A stretch of DNA of 64,000 nt from Aquirhabdus sp. (lineage in GTDB: Bacteria > Pseudomonadota > Gammaproteobacteria > Pseudomonadales > Moraxellaceae), in NCBI GenBank assembly GCA_030149815.1, contig JASLHI010000015.1:1-64000 (forward strand), read 5' to 3'. Under the pieces are notes generated by a model, which did no database searches, was not told the DNA's origin, and saw only the letters and a list, made by a program, of their open reading frames with translations. Shown here piece by piece: positions 17,217 to 25,840 of this stretch (the stretch's first letter is position 1; the number at the start of each line of letters is the position of its first letter). Both the position numbers and the translations under genes were made by a program.

Positions 17217-17609
17217 TTAACGTTTTGAGTATTGTGGGCGTTTACGCGCTTTGCGTAGACCAACTTTCTTACGTTCAACTTCACGAGCATCACGAGTTAC
17301 GAAGCCAGCTTGACGCAGTGCTGTTTTCAGTGTTTCGTCAGATGCGTACAGTGCACGGGTGATACCGTGACGGATCGCACCAGCTTGACCACTCATGCCA
17401 CCGCCTTTAACGGTAACGAAGATGTCGTATTTAGCGATGCCATCAACCAACTCAAGTGGTTGACGAACGATCATGCGTGAAGTTTCACGTGCAAAATACT
17501 GATCAAGAGTCTTGTTGTTGATTGTCAGTGCGCCTGAACCTGGAGCCAGGAACACACGAGCGGTAGCGGTCTTGCGGCGACCAGTGCCGTAATTGCGTTG
17601 TGTCGTCAT
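17217..17609 (-). CDS. rpsI: 30S ribosomal protein S9
   Basis: A 130-residue ribosomal protein starting MTTQRNYGTGRRKTATARVF with the family signature GGGMSGQAGAIRHGITRAL. The C-terminal tail KARKRPQYSKR ends in Lys-Arg and reaches the P-site tRNA in the 30S subunit. It follows rplM by three bases, as usual, and shares its promoter. Confidence 0.98.
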   Translation of the reverse strand: MTTQRNYGTGRRKTATARVFLAPGSGALTINNKTLDQYFARETSRMIVRQPLELVDGIAKYDIFVTVKGGGMSGQAGAIRHGITRALYASDETLKTALRQAGFVTRDAREVERKKVGLRKARKRPQYSKR

Positions 17610-17612
17610 GGC

Positions 17613-18041
17613 TTACAGTTCCAAAACTTGTGGTTGTTGTGCTTCATGCGGGTGAGTTGCGCCAGCATAAAGTTTCAATTTGGTGATCATGGCATAGCCA
17701 AGAGGACCTTTTGGTAACATGCCTTTAACAGCACGGTGAAGTGCATCAGTAGGCTTATGAGCGATCAACTTGGTGAAGTTGGTTTCTTTCAAGCCGCCTG
17801 GGAATTCACTGTGGCGATAGTACATTTTGTCTTGCGCTTTGTTGCCTGTGACTACAACTTTGTCCGCGTTGATCACGATGATGTAATCACCAGTGTCCAC
17901 ATGCGGTGTGTAGCTCGGCTTGTGCTTGCCGCGCAGACGACTCGCGATTTCAGTCGCGATGCGACCAAGTGTTTTGCCGTCTGCGTCAACGAGGAACCAC
18001 TCGCGGGTGACGTTTTCTGGCTTTGCGCTGATAGTTTTCAT
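17613..18041 (-). CDS. rplM: 50S ribosomal protein L13
   Basis: A 142-residue protein beginning MKTISAKPENVTREWFLVDA, with the conserved GKTLGRIATEIASRLRGKHK and GMLPKGPLGYAMITKLKLYAG segments. It is an early assembly protein of the 50S subunit. The leader of about 55 bases contains a small hairpin (GAGAG...CTCTC). In E. coli L13 represses its own operon through the leader, so this hairpin may have such a role, but that is inference. It is the first gene of rplM-rpsI. Confidence 0.98.
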   Translation of the reverse strand: MKTISAKPENVTREWFLVDADGKTLGRIATEIASRLRGKHKPSYTPHVDTGDYIIVINADKVVVTGNKAQDKMYYRHSEFPGGLKETNFTKLIAHKPTDALHRAVKGMLPKGPLGYAMITKLKLYAGATHPHEAQQPQVLEL

Positions 18042-18103
18042 TGCATTTTTGCCTATATAAAAGTGTTTAAGAGAGTTTACGGGGCTCTCAAAACAGACCG
18101 CGA

Positions 18104-18132
18104 ATTATAGGGAAGTATTTTGGGCTTGACAA
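18104..18132 (-). promoter_or_regulatory. Sigma-70 promoter of rplM-rpsI
   Basis: On the minus strand a -35 TTGTCA (18127-18132) and a perfect -10 TATAAT (18104-18109) are separated by 17 bases. This leaves a leader of roughly 55 bases to the rplM ATG. Confidence 0.8.
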
Positions 18133-18249
18133 CCGATTTGGCGAGAAAACTGCGATTTCTTTTGTAGGATGATCGCCTTTCAATGATTTACTGCAGGCTA
18201 GGGCACGTTATACTGGTTTATCTTTGTAATTCATTATTTTTGGTGTGAC

Positions 18250-19269
18250 ATGAGTGCATCTGCGTTACCACTTTATCTGACGACTGGCGAACCTGCTGGG
18301 ATTGGCATTGATATTACTTTGGCTTTGGCGAATTTGCCGCCAGAGCAGGCAATACAGCGCCCACTCATTGTCCTCGCAGATCCTGCATTGATGCTACGTC
18401 GTGCGCGTAAATTAGGTGTCGAGATTAACCTGATTGACTATATGGGACAGGAGCAGCCTGCGCCGACAGGTAGTTTATATATTCGTCCTGTGCCGCTGCG
18501 TGTGCCTGTGGTCGATGGTCAGTTGAATCCGCTCAATGCCCCGTATGTGCTGGAGCAGTTATCGGTGGCGGCGGATGCGTGTCTGCATGGGCGCGTGGCG
18601 GGTGTGGTGACTGCGCCAGTGCAGAAGTCGGTGATTAATGAAGCTGGCATTGCATTTAGCGGTCATACCGAGTTTTTTCAAGAAAAAGCCAAGGTCAAAA
18701 AAGTGGTTATGATGCTGGCGACGCGTACATTGCGCGTGGCACTGGCGACGACGCATTTACCACTGCGTGCTGTGCCTGATGCGATCACGCCAGAGTTGTT
18801 GACGCAGATTCTCACGATTTTAATTCATGATTTACGTACTAAATTCGCGATTAAACATCCGAAAATTTTGGTCTGTGGCTTGAATCCGCATGCGGGTGAG
18901 GGTGGCTATCTGGGGCGTGAAGAGATTGATGTGATTGAGCCTGTGTTGGCGGAGTTTCGCGCGCAAGGTGTGGATGTGGGGCATGCGCTGCCTGCGGATA
19001 CGTTGTTTACGCCGCGCTTGATGAATGGTGCAGATGCTGTGCTAGCAATGTATCACGATCAGGGTTTGCCTGTGTTGAAGGCGTTGGGCTTCGGTGAGGC
19101 GGTTAATATTACCTTGGGTTTACCGTTTATTCGGACGTCAGTCGATCATGGGACGGCGTTGGATTTAGCAGGGACAGGGAAGGCAGAGGCGGGGAGTTTG
19201 GTGGTGGCGGTGCAGTTGGCGGATGAGTTGGTGGGTCGGATGAGTACACACCTTAATGCACTAAAGTAA
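18250..19269 (+). CDS. pdxA: 4-hydroxythreonine-4-phosphate dehydrogenase
   Basis: NAD-dependent enzyme of the DXP-dependent pyridoxal-5'-phosphate pathway, 339 residues. Family features are the opening LTTGEPAGIGIDI, TAPVQKSVINEAGIAFSGHT, the metal-binding histidine in MYHDQGLPVLKALGFG, and GLPFIRTSVDHGTALDLAGTG. In many gammaproteobacteria pdxA is directly followed by rsmA. Here they are separated by two unrelated genes. It is divergent from rplM, with about 210 bases between. Confidence 0.96.
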   Translation: MSASALPLYLTTGEPAGIGIDITLALANLPPEQAIQRPLIVLADPALMLRRARKLGVEINLIDYMGQEQPAPTGSLYIRPVPLRVPVVDGQLNPLNAPYVLEQLSVAADACLHGRVAGVVTAPVQKSVINEAGIAFSGHTEFFQEKAKVKKVVMMLATRTLRVALATTHLPLRAVPDAITPELLTQILTILIHDLRTKFAIKHPKILVCGLNPHAGEGGYLGREEIDVIEPVLAEFRAQGVDVGHALPADTLFTPRLMNGADAVLAMYHDQGLPVLKALGFGEAVNITLGLPFIRTSVDHGTALDLAGTGKAEAGSLVVAVQLADELVGRMSTHLNALK

Positions 19270-19356
19270 GATGTATACTGTATAAATGTTAGATATTTCA
19301 TTGAAATGCGGAATCTAGTGTAGTTAATAATTTAAAAATAATGGGTTATTGTTAAT

Positions 19357-21324
19357 ATGTTGAAGAGTTATACAGAAATATTAGATAATCAAACGAATGG
19401 ATATCCAAATGCGATCACCGCGGCAGGCTGTCTTGCATTAGCCAAATTAGGAAAAGATGCATGGAATGAATGGCGGAGTGCGTATCCCGTTAATTTAGAT
19501 AATAAAGTGCCACCTTTAGCATTTTTTGAGAATATTAAATTTGATAGTGGTCAACAAATTATAGATTTGTCCCTTAGAGTAAGTAATATTGTAACGATTG
19601 ATAATAGTGGTGGTGAGTGGAGTCAGATAGACTTAAGTGGTTTTGAACTTAGCCACTTTCCAAAAATAATAGGATCTAAAGAGTATCCATTGTTTTTGGC
19701 GGGAATTAATTTCTACTTATTAGACCTTAATATAAGTGGGAGTAATGTAGTTGATATTAAAAAATCTAATTTTTTATATCCAGTTAATGTTTCAATCTGG
19801 GGGAGTGTAGATTTTAAGGATTGTATTTTTTATAGAAAAGTTTTTATTAACAAGAAAATGGATTTATGTAGTATAAATAAATTTTTAAATATAAAATTCC
19901 AAGAAGAAGTCTTTTTTTTACTTGTTAATTACATAGATTTTAGTAATTCTTCTTTTTATAAGTCGTGTAATTTTGGTTGGATCAGTAATTCTAAATTTAA
20001 TCATACATATTTTTTTGAGCCAGTATCTTTTAATAAAATTGTTTTAGATTGTGATTTTAATTCGGCATCTTTTGCTAAGGTTGTTAACGAAGTTGGTTTC
20101 AAACGTTCGAGTTTCATTTCAGCAAAATTTAACGATTTATTTTACTCCGTAATGATTGAAAACTGTAATTTCAATAATGCAATTTTCTATTTGACTGCTG
20201 AAGTCAAAGAATCAACTAAAGGGTGTAATTTTTTTGAAACGGAATTCAAATCACCTGTTATTTTTGGTAATGAAACCGTGGAGTGCAATTTCTCATCATC
20301 CATATTCAGTAAGGAGTTAAAGTTAGGTAATACAAGTAATACTGATTTTAGAGATACCATTTTTAATGGAAGTGTTCTTTTTAGGGTTGATTCCATAGTC
20401 TCTTGTGTCAGTTTTGATAGTGCAGTTTTCGAAAGTTGTTTGAAGTTTGAGAAAAAATGTCAGCTCGAAGGTATTGGTTTTGAAAATACTATATTTAATA
20501 AAGTTTTTTATAATGTGAGTTGTAGTAAAATTAGGGAGTTTTTTTTCAAAGTCAAAGAAGACCAGCCATATAAAGTAACAAAAGAAGATTTTAGTGGTTT
20601 TCAAGTGGTTTTCAATGAGTGTGAAATAAAAAATTGTAAATTTTTCGGTACGAAATTCTATTCGCCAGTATCATTTGAAAATTCTACATTTTTTCCAAGT
20701 ACCTTATTTGCTGAACTTAGCAGCACTGCAGTTGGTAATAGAGCACAATTTACATTTCCGCCAGATTTTAAGAATATACACTTTAAAAATGAGAGTAATA
20801 CAAAAACAGAATCAACAATAGAGCTAGCAAGCTTCCCAAAAGCTATTGGAGTTAAGTATGCATCTGAATCCTATAGAAATCTTAAAGCACTTTTTGAGGA
20901 CAAAAAGAATATCTATGCGATGCAAAAATTTTTCAAGCTTGAGTTGCACGAAGAATCATTTTACTTAGATAAACCTAATAAATTTTTGTCAGATTTATAT
21001 CGATTAACCTCGGACTACGGCTTTTCAATTTCAAAACCACTTTTGTTTTTATTGGGAATATTTTTAGTATCGTGCTATCTAAATAGCAGTTTGAGTATGG
21101 AAATGTTTTTTTGTCCATTTCATGATAATGTTAAATTCGATGTGGATCCTATTTTGACTAGCATTGAAAGCATTCTTCCAATGGATTTTACTAAAATTAC
21201 GTATCTCGGTGACAGAGACCCACATCCATACAAAGATCTACTTAAGATTTTTGATAAAGCGGTATCTCTTATATTTTGGTTTTTACTGGGGTTGGCATTA
21301 CGCAATAAATTTAAGATGAAATAG
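19357..21324 (+). CDS. Membrane-anchored pentapeptide-like (beta-helix) repeat protein
   Basis: A 655-residue protein I cannot name. Residues about 110-490 are a degenerate repeat in which F recurs about every five residues (for example FSNSSFYKSCNF, CDFNSASF, CNFFETEF), like a right-handed pentapeptide beta-helix with phenylalanine instead of leucine. A helical segment follows (about 503-535, ESYRNLKALFEDKKNIYAMQ). Then comes SDYGFSISKPLLFLLGIFLVS (about 551-571) and a last membrane helix (about 633-650). This end is shared by many uncharacterised pentapeptide membrane proteins. The gene is strikingly A+T-rich compared with its neighbours, has a weak ribosome site, and looks acquired. Confidence 0.7.
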   Translation: MLKSYTEILDNQTNGYPNAITAAGCLALAKLGKDAWNEWRSAYPVNLDNKVPPLAFFENIKFDSGQQIIDLSLRVSNIVTIDNSGGEWSQIDLSGFELSHFPKIIGSKEYPLFLAGINFYLLDLNISGSNVVDIKKSNFLYPVNVSIWGSVDFKDCIFYRKVFINKKMDLCSINKFLNIKFQEEVFFLLVNYIDFSNSSFYKSCNFGWISNSKFNHTYFFEPVSFNKIVLDCDFNSASFAKVVNEVGFKRSSFISAKFNDLFYSVMIENCNFNNAIFYLTAEVKESTKGCNFFETEFKSPVIFGNETVECNFSSSIFSKELKLGNTSNTDFRDTIFNGSVLFRVDSIVSCVSFDSAVFESCLKFEKKCQLEGIGFENTIFNKVFYNVSCSKIREFFFKVKEDQPYKVTKEDFSGFQVVFNECEIKNCKFFGTKFYSPVSFENSTFFPSTLFAELSSTAVGNRAQFTFPPDFKNIHFKNESNTKTESTIELASFPKAIGVKYASESYRNLKALFEDKKNIYAMQKFFKLELHEESFYLDKPNKFLSDLYRLTSDYGFSISKPLLFLLGIFLVSCYLNSSLSMEMFFCPFHDNVKFDVDPILTSIESILPMDFTKITYLGDRDPHPYKDLLKIFDKAVSLIFWFLLGLALRNKFKMK

Positions 21325-21446
21325 CAATCGTAGACTGGGATTCTCCTCCAGCACTTTAAACGACTATAAATGTTGAGCAAGCCCAAAACCTATTTGTCAT
21401 ATACTATCTTGTTAGAATTAAGTGATTGGTAATGTTGTTTTATCAC

Positions 21447-21788
21447 TCACTCATCCCGCGTCAAAACTTCTAACAACTCAATCTCAAACGTCAGATTTGA
21501 ATTAGCTGGAATCAAACTGCCCATATTCCGTTCGCCATAAGCTAAGTGCGCAGGTACGATCAGTTTGCGTTTGCCGCCAACCTTCATGCCTATGATGCCT
21601 TGATCCCAACCCTTAATCACGCGACCAGTGCCAATCACACACTGAAAAGGCTGATTGCGGTCATGTGATGAGTCGAATTTCGTACCGTTGTCTAACCAAC
21701 CTGTGTAGTGCGATGTAATCAGCGCTCCCTTAACCGCTTCTTTGCCTTCACCAACCACGATATCGATAATTTGTAGTTCATTGCTCAT
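21447..21788 (-). CDS. FKBP-type peptidyl-prolyl cis-trans isomerase
   Basis: A single-domain 113-residue FKBP without a signal peptide, so cytoplasmic. The fold is complete: YTGWLDNGTKFDSSHDR, FQCVIGTGRVIKGWDQGIIGMKVGGKRKL, and YGERNMGSLIPANSNLTFEIELLEV. Conserved aromatic and Asp residues of the FK506 pocket (Y28, F38, D39, W61) are present by eye. It is encoded on the minus strand, convergent with the pentapeptide-like gene. No partner is evident. Confidence 0.93.
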   Translation of the reverse strand: MSNELQIIDIVVGEGKEAVKGALITSHYTGWLDNGTKFDSSHDRNQPFQCVIGTGRVIKGWDQGIIGMKVGGKRKLIVPAHLAYGERNMGSLIPANSNLTFEIELLEVLTRDE

Positions 21789-21878
21789 GTTGCTTACTCG
21801 TTATTTGAAATAGATCACACATTTAAAGCGTATTGGATGGCTAATATAACTCAGAATGTTGATGTCTGTCCTCGCGCG

Positions 21879-21898
21879 TTTCGACAGGCTCAACGAGC
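21879..21898. repeat. Single arm of the TTCGACAGGCTCA repeat family
   Basis: TTTCGACAGGCTCAACGAGC matches the right arms at 17101-17120 and 49153-49168. No partner arm is seen nearby, so this is probably a decayed copy. Confidence 0.6.
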
Positions 21899-22008
21899 TA
21901 TGTAAAAGATTGCAATTATAATGCGTGTGCCATTTCATATCATATTGATTGCCTAGTCATGTAAAATAGACACCTATGACATTCTAGTAAAACTTGAGAT
22001 TTTCCCCC

Positions 22009-22911
22009 ATGACCCATTCCGATGCTTTTGATAGCGATGCTTTGCTATTTTCCGACGCTGGACTCAAAGACCACAAAGCACGTAAGCGTTTTGGACAAAA
22101 CTTCCTGCACGATCAGCGCGTCATTGGGCGAATCGTACAAGCTGTTGCACCGCGTCTTGGCGATAATTTAGTTGAGATTGGACCTGGGATGGGGGCGTTG
22201 ACTGCGCCACTACTCGCCGCAGCAGAGCATTTGACCGTATTGGAACTTGACCGTGATTTGGCAGCAACGTTGCCAACGCGAATGGGTCATCCGAAGCATT
22301 TAACGATTGTTGAAGGCGATGCGCTACGCTTTGATTTTGCCAAAATGGAAACATCAGACAAGCCGCTGCGAGTTGTTGGAAATCTACCGTATAACATTTC
22401 CACGCCATTACTGTTTCATCTCATTCGCTATGGCGCGCTGGTCAAAGACATGCATTTTATGCTGCAAAAAGAAGTGGTTGATCGGATTGTCGCTGAGCCA
22501 AAGAGCAAGGATTTTGGACGTTTGTCGGTGATGATTCAGTATTACTGCAAACCGACTTTCTTGTTTGAAGTGCCACCGGGTGCGTTTAATCCACCGCCCA
22601 AAGTGACGAGCGCGGTATTCCGCTTAGAACCTTATGCAGTCAAACCGATTCAAGCACGTAATGAAAAACTGCTTGCAGCGCTGGTTTCACAAGTGTTTAA
22701 CCAACGTCGTAAAACCTTGCGCAATACGCTCAAAGGTCAAGTGGATGAAGCGGGTTTTGCTGAACTTGGTATTAGTCCGATGGCGCGGCCAGAAACGTTG
22801 TCATTAGCTAATTTTGTTGCACTTGCAGACTATGTTGACACACACGTGCAAGATACTGAGTCTATTATTGAGTCGTCTGCTGATTCGGCTGATGACTTGA
22901 GTGCGGAATAA
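22009..22911 (+). CDS. rsmA: 16S rRNA dimethyladenosine transferase
   Basis: KsgA/RsmA dimethylates two adjacent adenosines near the 3' end of 16S rRNA (A1518 and A1519 in E. coli). Visible motifs are KRFGQNFLHDQRVIGRIV, the SAM-binding VEIGPGMGALTAPLL, and the catalytic NLPYNISTPLLFHL. The C-terminal domain includes FNQRRKTLRNTL. An upstream in-frame TTG at 21994 is possible, but the ATG at 22009 is preferred. It gives 300 residues. It is followed six bases later by apaH, forming an rsmA-apaH unit. The apaG gene found between them in some relatives is absent. Confidence 0.96.
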   Translation: MTHSDAFDSDALLFSDAGLKDHKARKRFGQNFLHDQRVIGRIVQAVAPRLGDNLVEIGPGMGALTAPLLAAAEHLTVLELDRDLAATLPTRMGHPKHLTIVEGDALRFDFAKMETSDKPLRVVGNLPYNISTPLLFHLIRYGALVKDMHFMLQKEVVDRIVAEPKSKDFGRLSVMIQYYCKPTFLFEVPPGAFNPPPKVTSAVFRLEPYAVKPIQARNEKLLAALVSQVFNQRRKTLRNTLKGQVDEAGFAELGISPMARPETLSLANFVALADYVDTHVQDTESIIESSADSADDLSAE

Positions 22912-22917
22912 TTAATA

Positions 22918-23760
22918 ATGCCAAGACGTTACAACTATGTGATTGGGGATTTGCAAGGCTGCTATGCTGCACTGCAAGCATTGCTTGAGCGCATTGAATT
23001 TGATGAAAAACACGATTGTTTATGGTTTGCAGGTGATTTGGTTGCGCGTGGGGAGGATTCCCTTGCGACTTTACGTTTTGTAAAGCAACTCTGTGAAAAA
23101 GAAGTCGCATACACAGTGCTGGGTAATCATGATCTGAATTTGCTTGCCGTATGGCGTGGTTATAGTAAGTTAAAAAAGAATGACCGTACTACGCCGATTT
23201 TTGAAGCACCTGATGTTGCTGTTTTACTGAATTGGCTACGTAAACAACCGTTATTTTTGCGTCCAAATCCTGATCATGTGTTGACCCATGCGGGTTTACC
23301 GCATTGCTGGACGACAGAGCAGGCGGAGAATCTGGCATTTGAAGTTGCTGCAACATTGCGTGGAACATTTCTGGAATTGGATCGTTTTTTGGGAAACATG
23401 TATGGCAATGATCCAGATGGTTGGTCTGATGATTTGAAGGGGATGGCTCGACTTCGAGTGATTACCAACTATCTCACGCGGATGCGTTTGGTTGATGCGC
23501 GTGGTCGATTGGAGTTTGCATTTAAAGATGGACTGGACGCGCAAATGCCTGAAGGTTTTGCACCGTGGTTTGATTGGAAGTCAGAAACTGCAAGGACTGA
23601 GAAGGTTTTATTTGGACATTGGGCGGCGCTAGAAGGTGCAGGGCTGATGCCAAATGCAATTCCTTTAGATGGTGGTTGTGTGTGGGGCGGCAGCCTTGTT
23701 GCCTATCGTTTAGAAGATGGACAACGATTCACAGTCCAGTCAGGCTGTGGATTAGGATAA
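22918..23760 (+). CDS. apaH: Bis(5'-nucleosyl)-tetraphosphatase, symmetrical
   Basis: Hydrolyses Ap4A to two ADP and also decaps Np4-capped RNA in E. coli. The metallophosphatase motifs are present: GDLQGCYAAL (10-19), GDLVARGEDS, and LGNHDLNLLAV, with VLTHAGLPHCW and LFGHWAALEG further on. At 280 residues it has the expected length. It starts six bases after rsmA. Its last 58 bases overlap the 3' end of the convergent gene on the opposite strand. Confidence 0.96.
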   Translation: MPRRYNYVIGDLQGCYAALQALLERIEFDEKHDCLWFAGDLVARGEDSLATLRFVKQLCEKEVAYTVLGNHDLNLLAVWRGYSKLKKNDRTTPIFEAPDVAVLLNWLRKQPLFLRPNPDHVLTHAGLPHCWTTEQAENLAFEVAATLRGTFLELDRFLGNMYGNDPDGWSDDLKGMARLRVITNYLTRMRLVDARGRLEFAFKDGLDAQMPEGFAPWFDWKSETARTEKVLFGHWAALEGAGLMPNAIPLDGGCVWGGSLVAYRLEDGQRFTVQSGCGLG

Positions 23761-24224
23761 CAAACACGTTTAACGTGCCAGTGCATAAAGTCGGTACGAT
23801 CAAATTCAATACGAATTTGATCATGGTCGCTGCCAAGATCAAGTCGATAATGAGAAAAATAATGCTGGTAATAGCGATGAGTTTTATTGTTTCCTAGCAC
23901 TTGGGCTTGGATTGCTAGCCATGCGTCTCGATCTGTTTCTGCATATAATTGCGGTTCAACATGCTGCAAATAGTGCTGCCCCACACCCTGCCAGTCTTGT
24001 CCTAAATGACGCTTGGGAATGATATGAACAAGCATGGGATCAGGAATTTTCTGTTTGATCGCTGCAATATCTTGAGCTTCAAATGCACTCATCAATCTGT
24101 GTGTCGCCCAATACGCAGACAAATAGTACACACCTATCAGCATGACGATGACATAGCCTACAAGAATCCAAAGCTGGTGTTTGTTGTGTGACAAAACTTT
24201 GGTCAGATCATGGCGTAGGGGCAT
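23703..24224 (-). CDS. Hypothetical membrane-anchored protein, possibly DUF2939-like
   Basis: A 173-residue protein with one N-terminal membrane helix (about 18-38, LWILVGYVIVMLIGVYYLSAYW) and a probably periplasmic soluble domain. The segment HRLMSAFEAQDIAAIKQKIPDP resembles the opening of DUF2939 proteins, but the match is weak. I do not recognise a function. The last 19 or so codons lie antisense to the end of apaH, so the two mRNAs overlap. An independent start ATG at 24224 lies in a region with no clear ribosome site. Confidence 0.65.
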   Translation of the reverse strand: MPLRHDLTKVLSHNKHQLWILVGYVIVMLIGVYYLSAYWATHRLMSAFEAQDIAAIKQKIPDPMLVHIIPKRHLGQDWQGVGQHYLQHVEPQLYAETDRDAWLAIQAQVLGNNKTHRYYQHYFSHYRLDLGSDHDQIRIEFDRTDFMHWHVKRVCYPNPQPDWTVNRCPSSKR

Positions 24225-24364
24225 ACATACCTAAGTGCATCTTATATCAGTGTTTAATGAATTGTCGCGTTGTTATTTGGCGTAGGATGTTACTTCTCTC
24301 CAGCATCTTAGTGAACTCAATCACAAATAAATAGACTTAATCTGCAAAGAGGTCGTATCGATGA

Positions 24365-25618
24365 TTAAATTATTTCGTAGCGATTTTTGCCCAGAGCTTT
24401 TGCTTGATAAAGTGCTTGATCCGCTTGACGTAGAAGTTGGTTCACTTTGAGTGAGGGAGTTGGTGTACACACTGAAATGCCGATACTCACACTAACCATC
24501 TTCCCGTTTCCATCAGGGTGAGGCATCGCGGCGGCGGCAAGCCTCCGTAGTAATCGTTCAGCTTGTGATTTGGCCGCATCTCTATCCATGTTTGGAAATA
24601 ATAAAACAAACTCTTCGCCGCCATAACGCGCAGCCAACTCGCCACTTCGATATGCGAGTCCCTGAATAATTTTTGCAACTTGTTGCAAGCACTTATCACC
24701 TGCTAAATGTCCTAGCGCATCGTTGTAACGCTTAAATGAATCGAGATCAATCATCATGATGGTGAGCGGTAACTGATAACGCAGCATTCGACTCCATTCA
24801 TGTTCCATTTGTTCATTCAAGTAGCGCCGATTGGCAAGTCCTGTGAGTGCATCTTCACGAGAGAGTCTCTCACTTGTTTTTAATGATAACTCTAATAAGT
24901 AGGATTGTAGGTAGTTGATGCGTTCTTGTCGTTTTAAACCGTAGGCAAGGAACATGGCTAGAAAACTAGCTGTAGCAAATGTTTGTGGCATGATAAGCCA
25001 ATTCATTTGTGCACCAGTGGCATAGGTTAGAATTACTCCAAAGACGCCTCCAAGAAGGTTTGCCAGTAATGAGAGCTGTAGGCGTAGTCCGACAAAACAG
25101 TATGCAAAAAATAGAATATAGGTTAGACCAATATACGACAGTGTTGAGGCCGCTCCCATGGGAATAGCATTGTTTGCGTAGACTGCAACGGTAATCATGA
25201 CAATACCGCTAATGGTCACATACCAGTAGAACCAGTGATCAAATATTCTGAAGAACGAAAAAATACGGACACCAAGCATAATAAATGCGGCAATTGCGTA
25301 GGCGGTGACGCATCGAGAATAGCTGCTGGGTGGAATGAGTTTGACAACACTGATACAAATGATTGCAAACACGAAAAATGCAAAGACTCCATTAAAGCGA
25401 TATGTCTTGATCGCTTTGATTCGTGATTGCTTTCGATATTCTTTTTCTATGTGGGCAGGAAAAAGCAAAAACCAGATCCCTGTATCTAGGGTGGCTTTGA
25501 TTTCGGCTTCGGAGAATTGAGGTTCTACGACAGGGTCTTCTACGTCTTCTACGACGAGTTGAGACACTCCATTATTCATGACGGCAATATGCTCGTTTTT
25601 CATATTTACCCGCATCAT
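24365..25618 (-). CDS. Membrane diguanylate cyclase (GGDEF)
   Basis: Synthesises cyclic di-GMP from two GTP. About six membrane helices occupy residues 80-230. The C-terminal GGDEF domain (about 250-417) has DALTGLANRRYLNEQ, IDLDSFKRYND and the active site RYGGEEFVLLFP. The product-inhibition site normally RxxD is here RSGE, five residues before GGEEF, so feedback inhibition may be weak. The membrane part probably senses an unknown signal. Start choice is uncertain: two adjacent ATGs at 25618 have AAGG too close, and the ATG at 25603 is an alternative. No EAL domain is present. Confidence 0.92.
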   Translation of the reverse strand: MMRVNMKNEHIAVMNNGVSQLVVEDVEDPVVEPQFSEAEIKATLDTGIWFLLFPAHIEKEYRKQSRIKAIKTYRFNGVFAFFVFAIICISVVKLIPPSSYSRCVTAYAIAAFIMLGVRIFSFFRIFDHWFYWYVTISGIVMITVAVYANNAIPMGAASTLSYIGLTYILFFAYCFVGLRLQLSLLANLLGGVFGVILTYATGAQMNWLIMPQTFATASFLAMFLAYGLKRQERINYLQSYLLELSLKTSERLSREDALTGLANRRYLNEQMEHEWSRMLRYQLPLTIMMIDLDSFKRYNDALGHLAGDKCLQQVAKIIQGLAYRSGELAARYGGEEFVLLFPNMDRDAAKSQAERLLRRLAAAAMPHPDGNGKMVSVSIGISVCTPTPSLKVNQLLRQADQALYQAKALGKNRYEII

Positions 25619-25763
25619 CCTTGTTATTGCCTTGAATGTAAATCTTCCTGATTTATAAGCAATAGTTTATGAGAACTAAGTCACATTTAAGGTAGCATTA
25701 GTCAGGCGATTTATCTATCTTTTTATGTGTCGAATCGTGACTCTTAGGTTTAATTGAATCGAT

Positions 25764-25802
25764 CGTCAATGAGCCTTGTTTGCGAATTAAAGCTCATTGA
25801 CG
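25764..25802. repeat. Perfect 11-base inverted repeat between the GGDEF and DUF2147 genes
   Basis: CGTCAATGAGC (25764-25774) and GCTCATTGACG (25792-25802) are separated by 17 bases. It lies downstream of the DUF2147 gene, and CTGTTTT follows on the plus strand. It could be a terminator hairpin or a binding site; the sequence does not decide. Confidence 0.55.
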
Positions 25803-25840
25803 CTGTTTTCTGGGGAGGCTGATGTGCAAATGCGCTTTAT

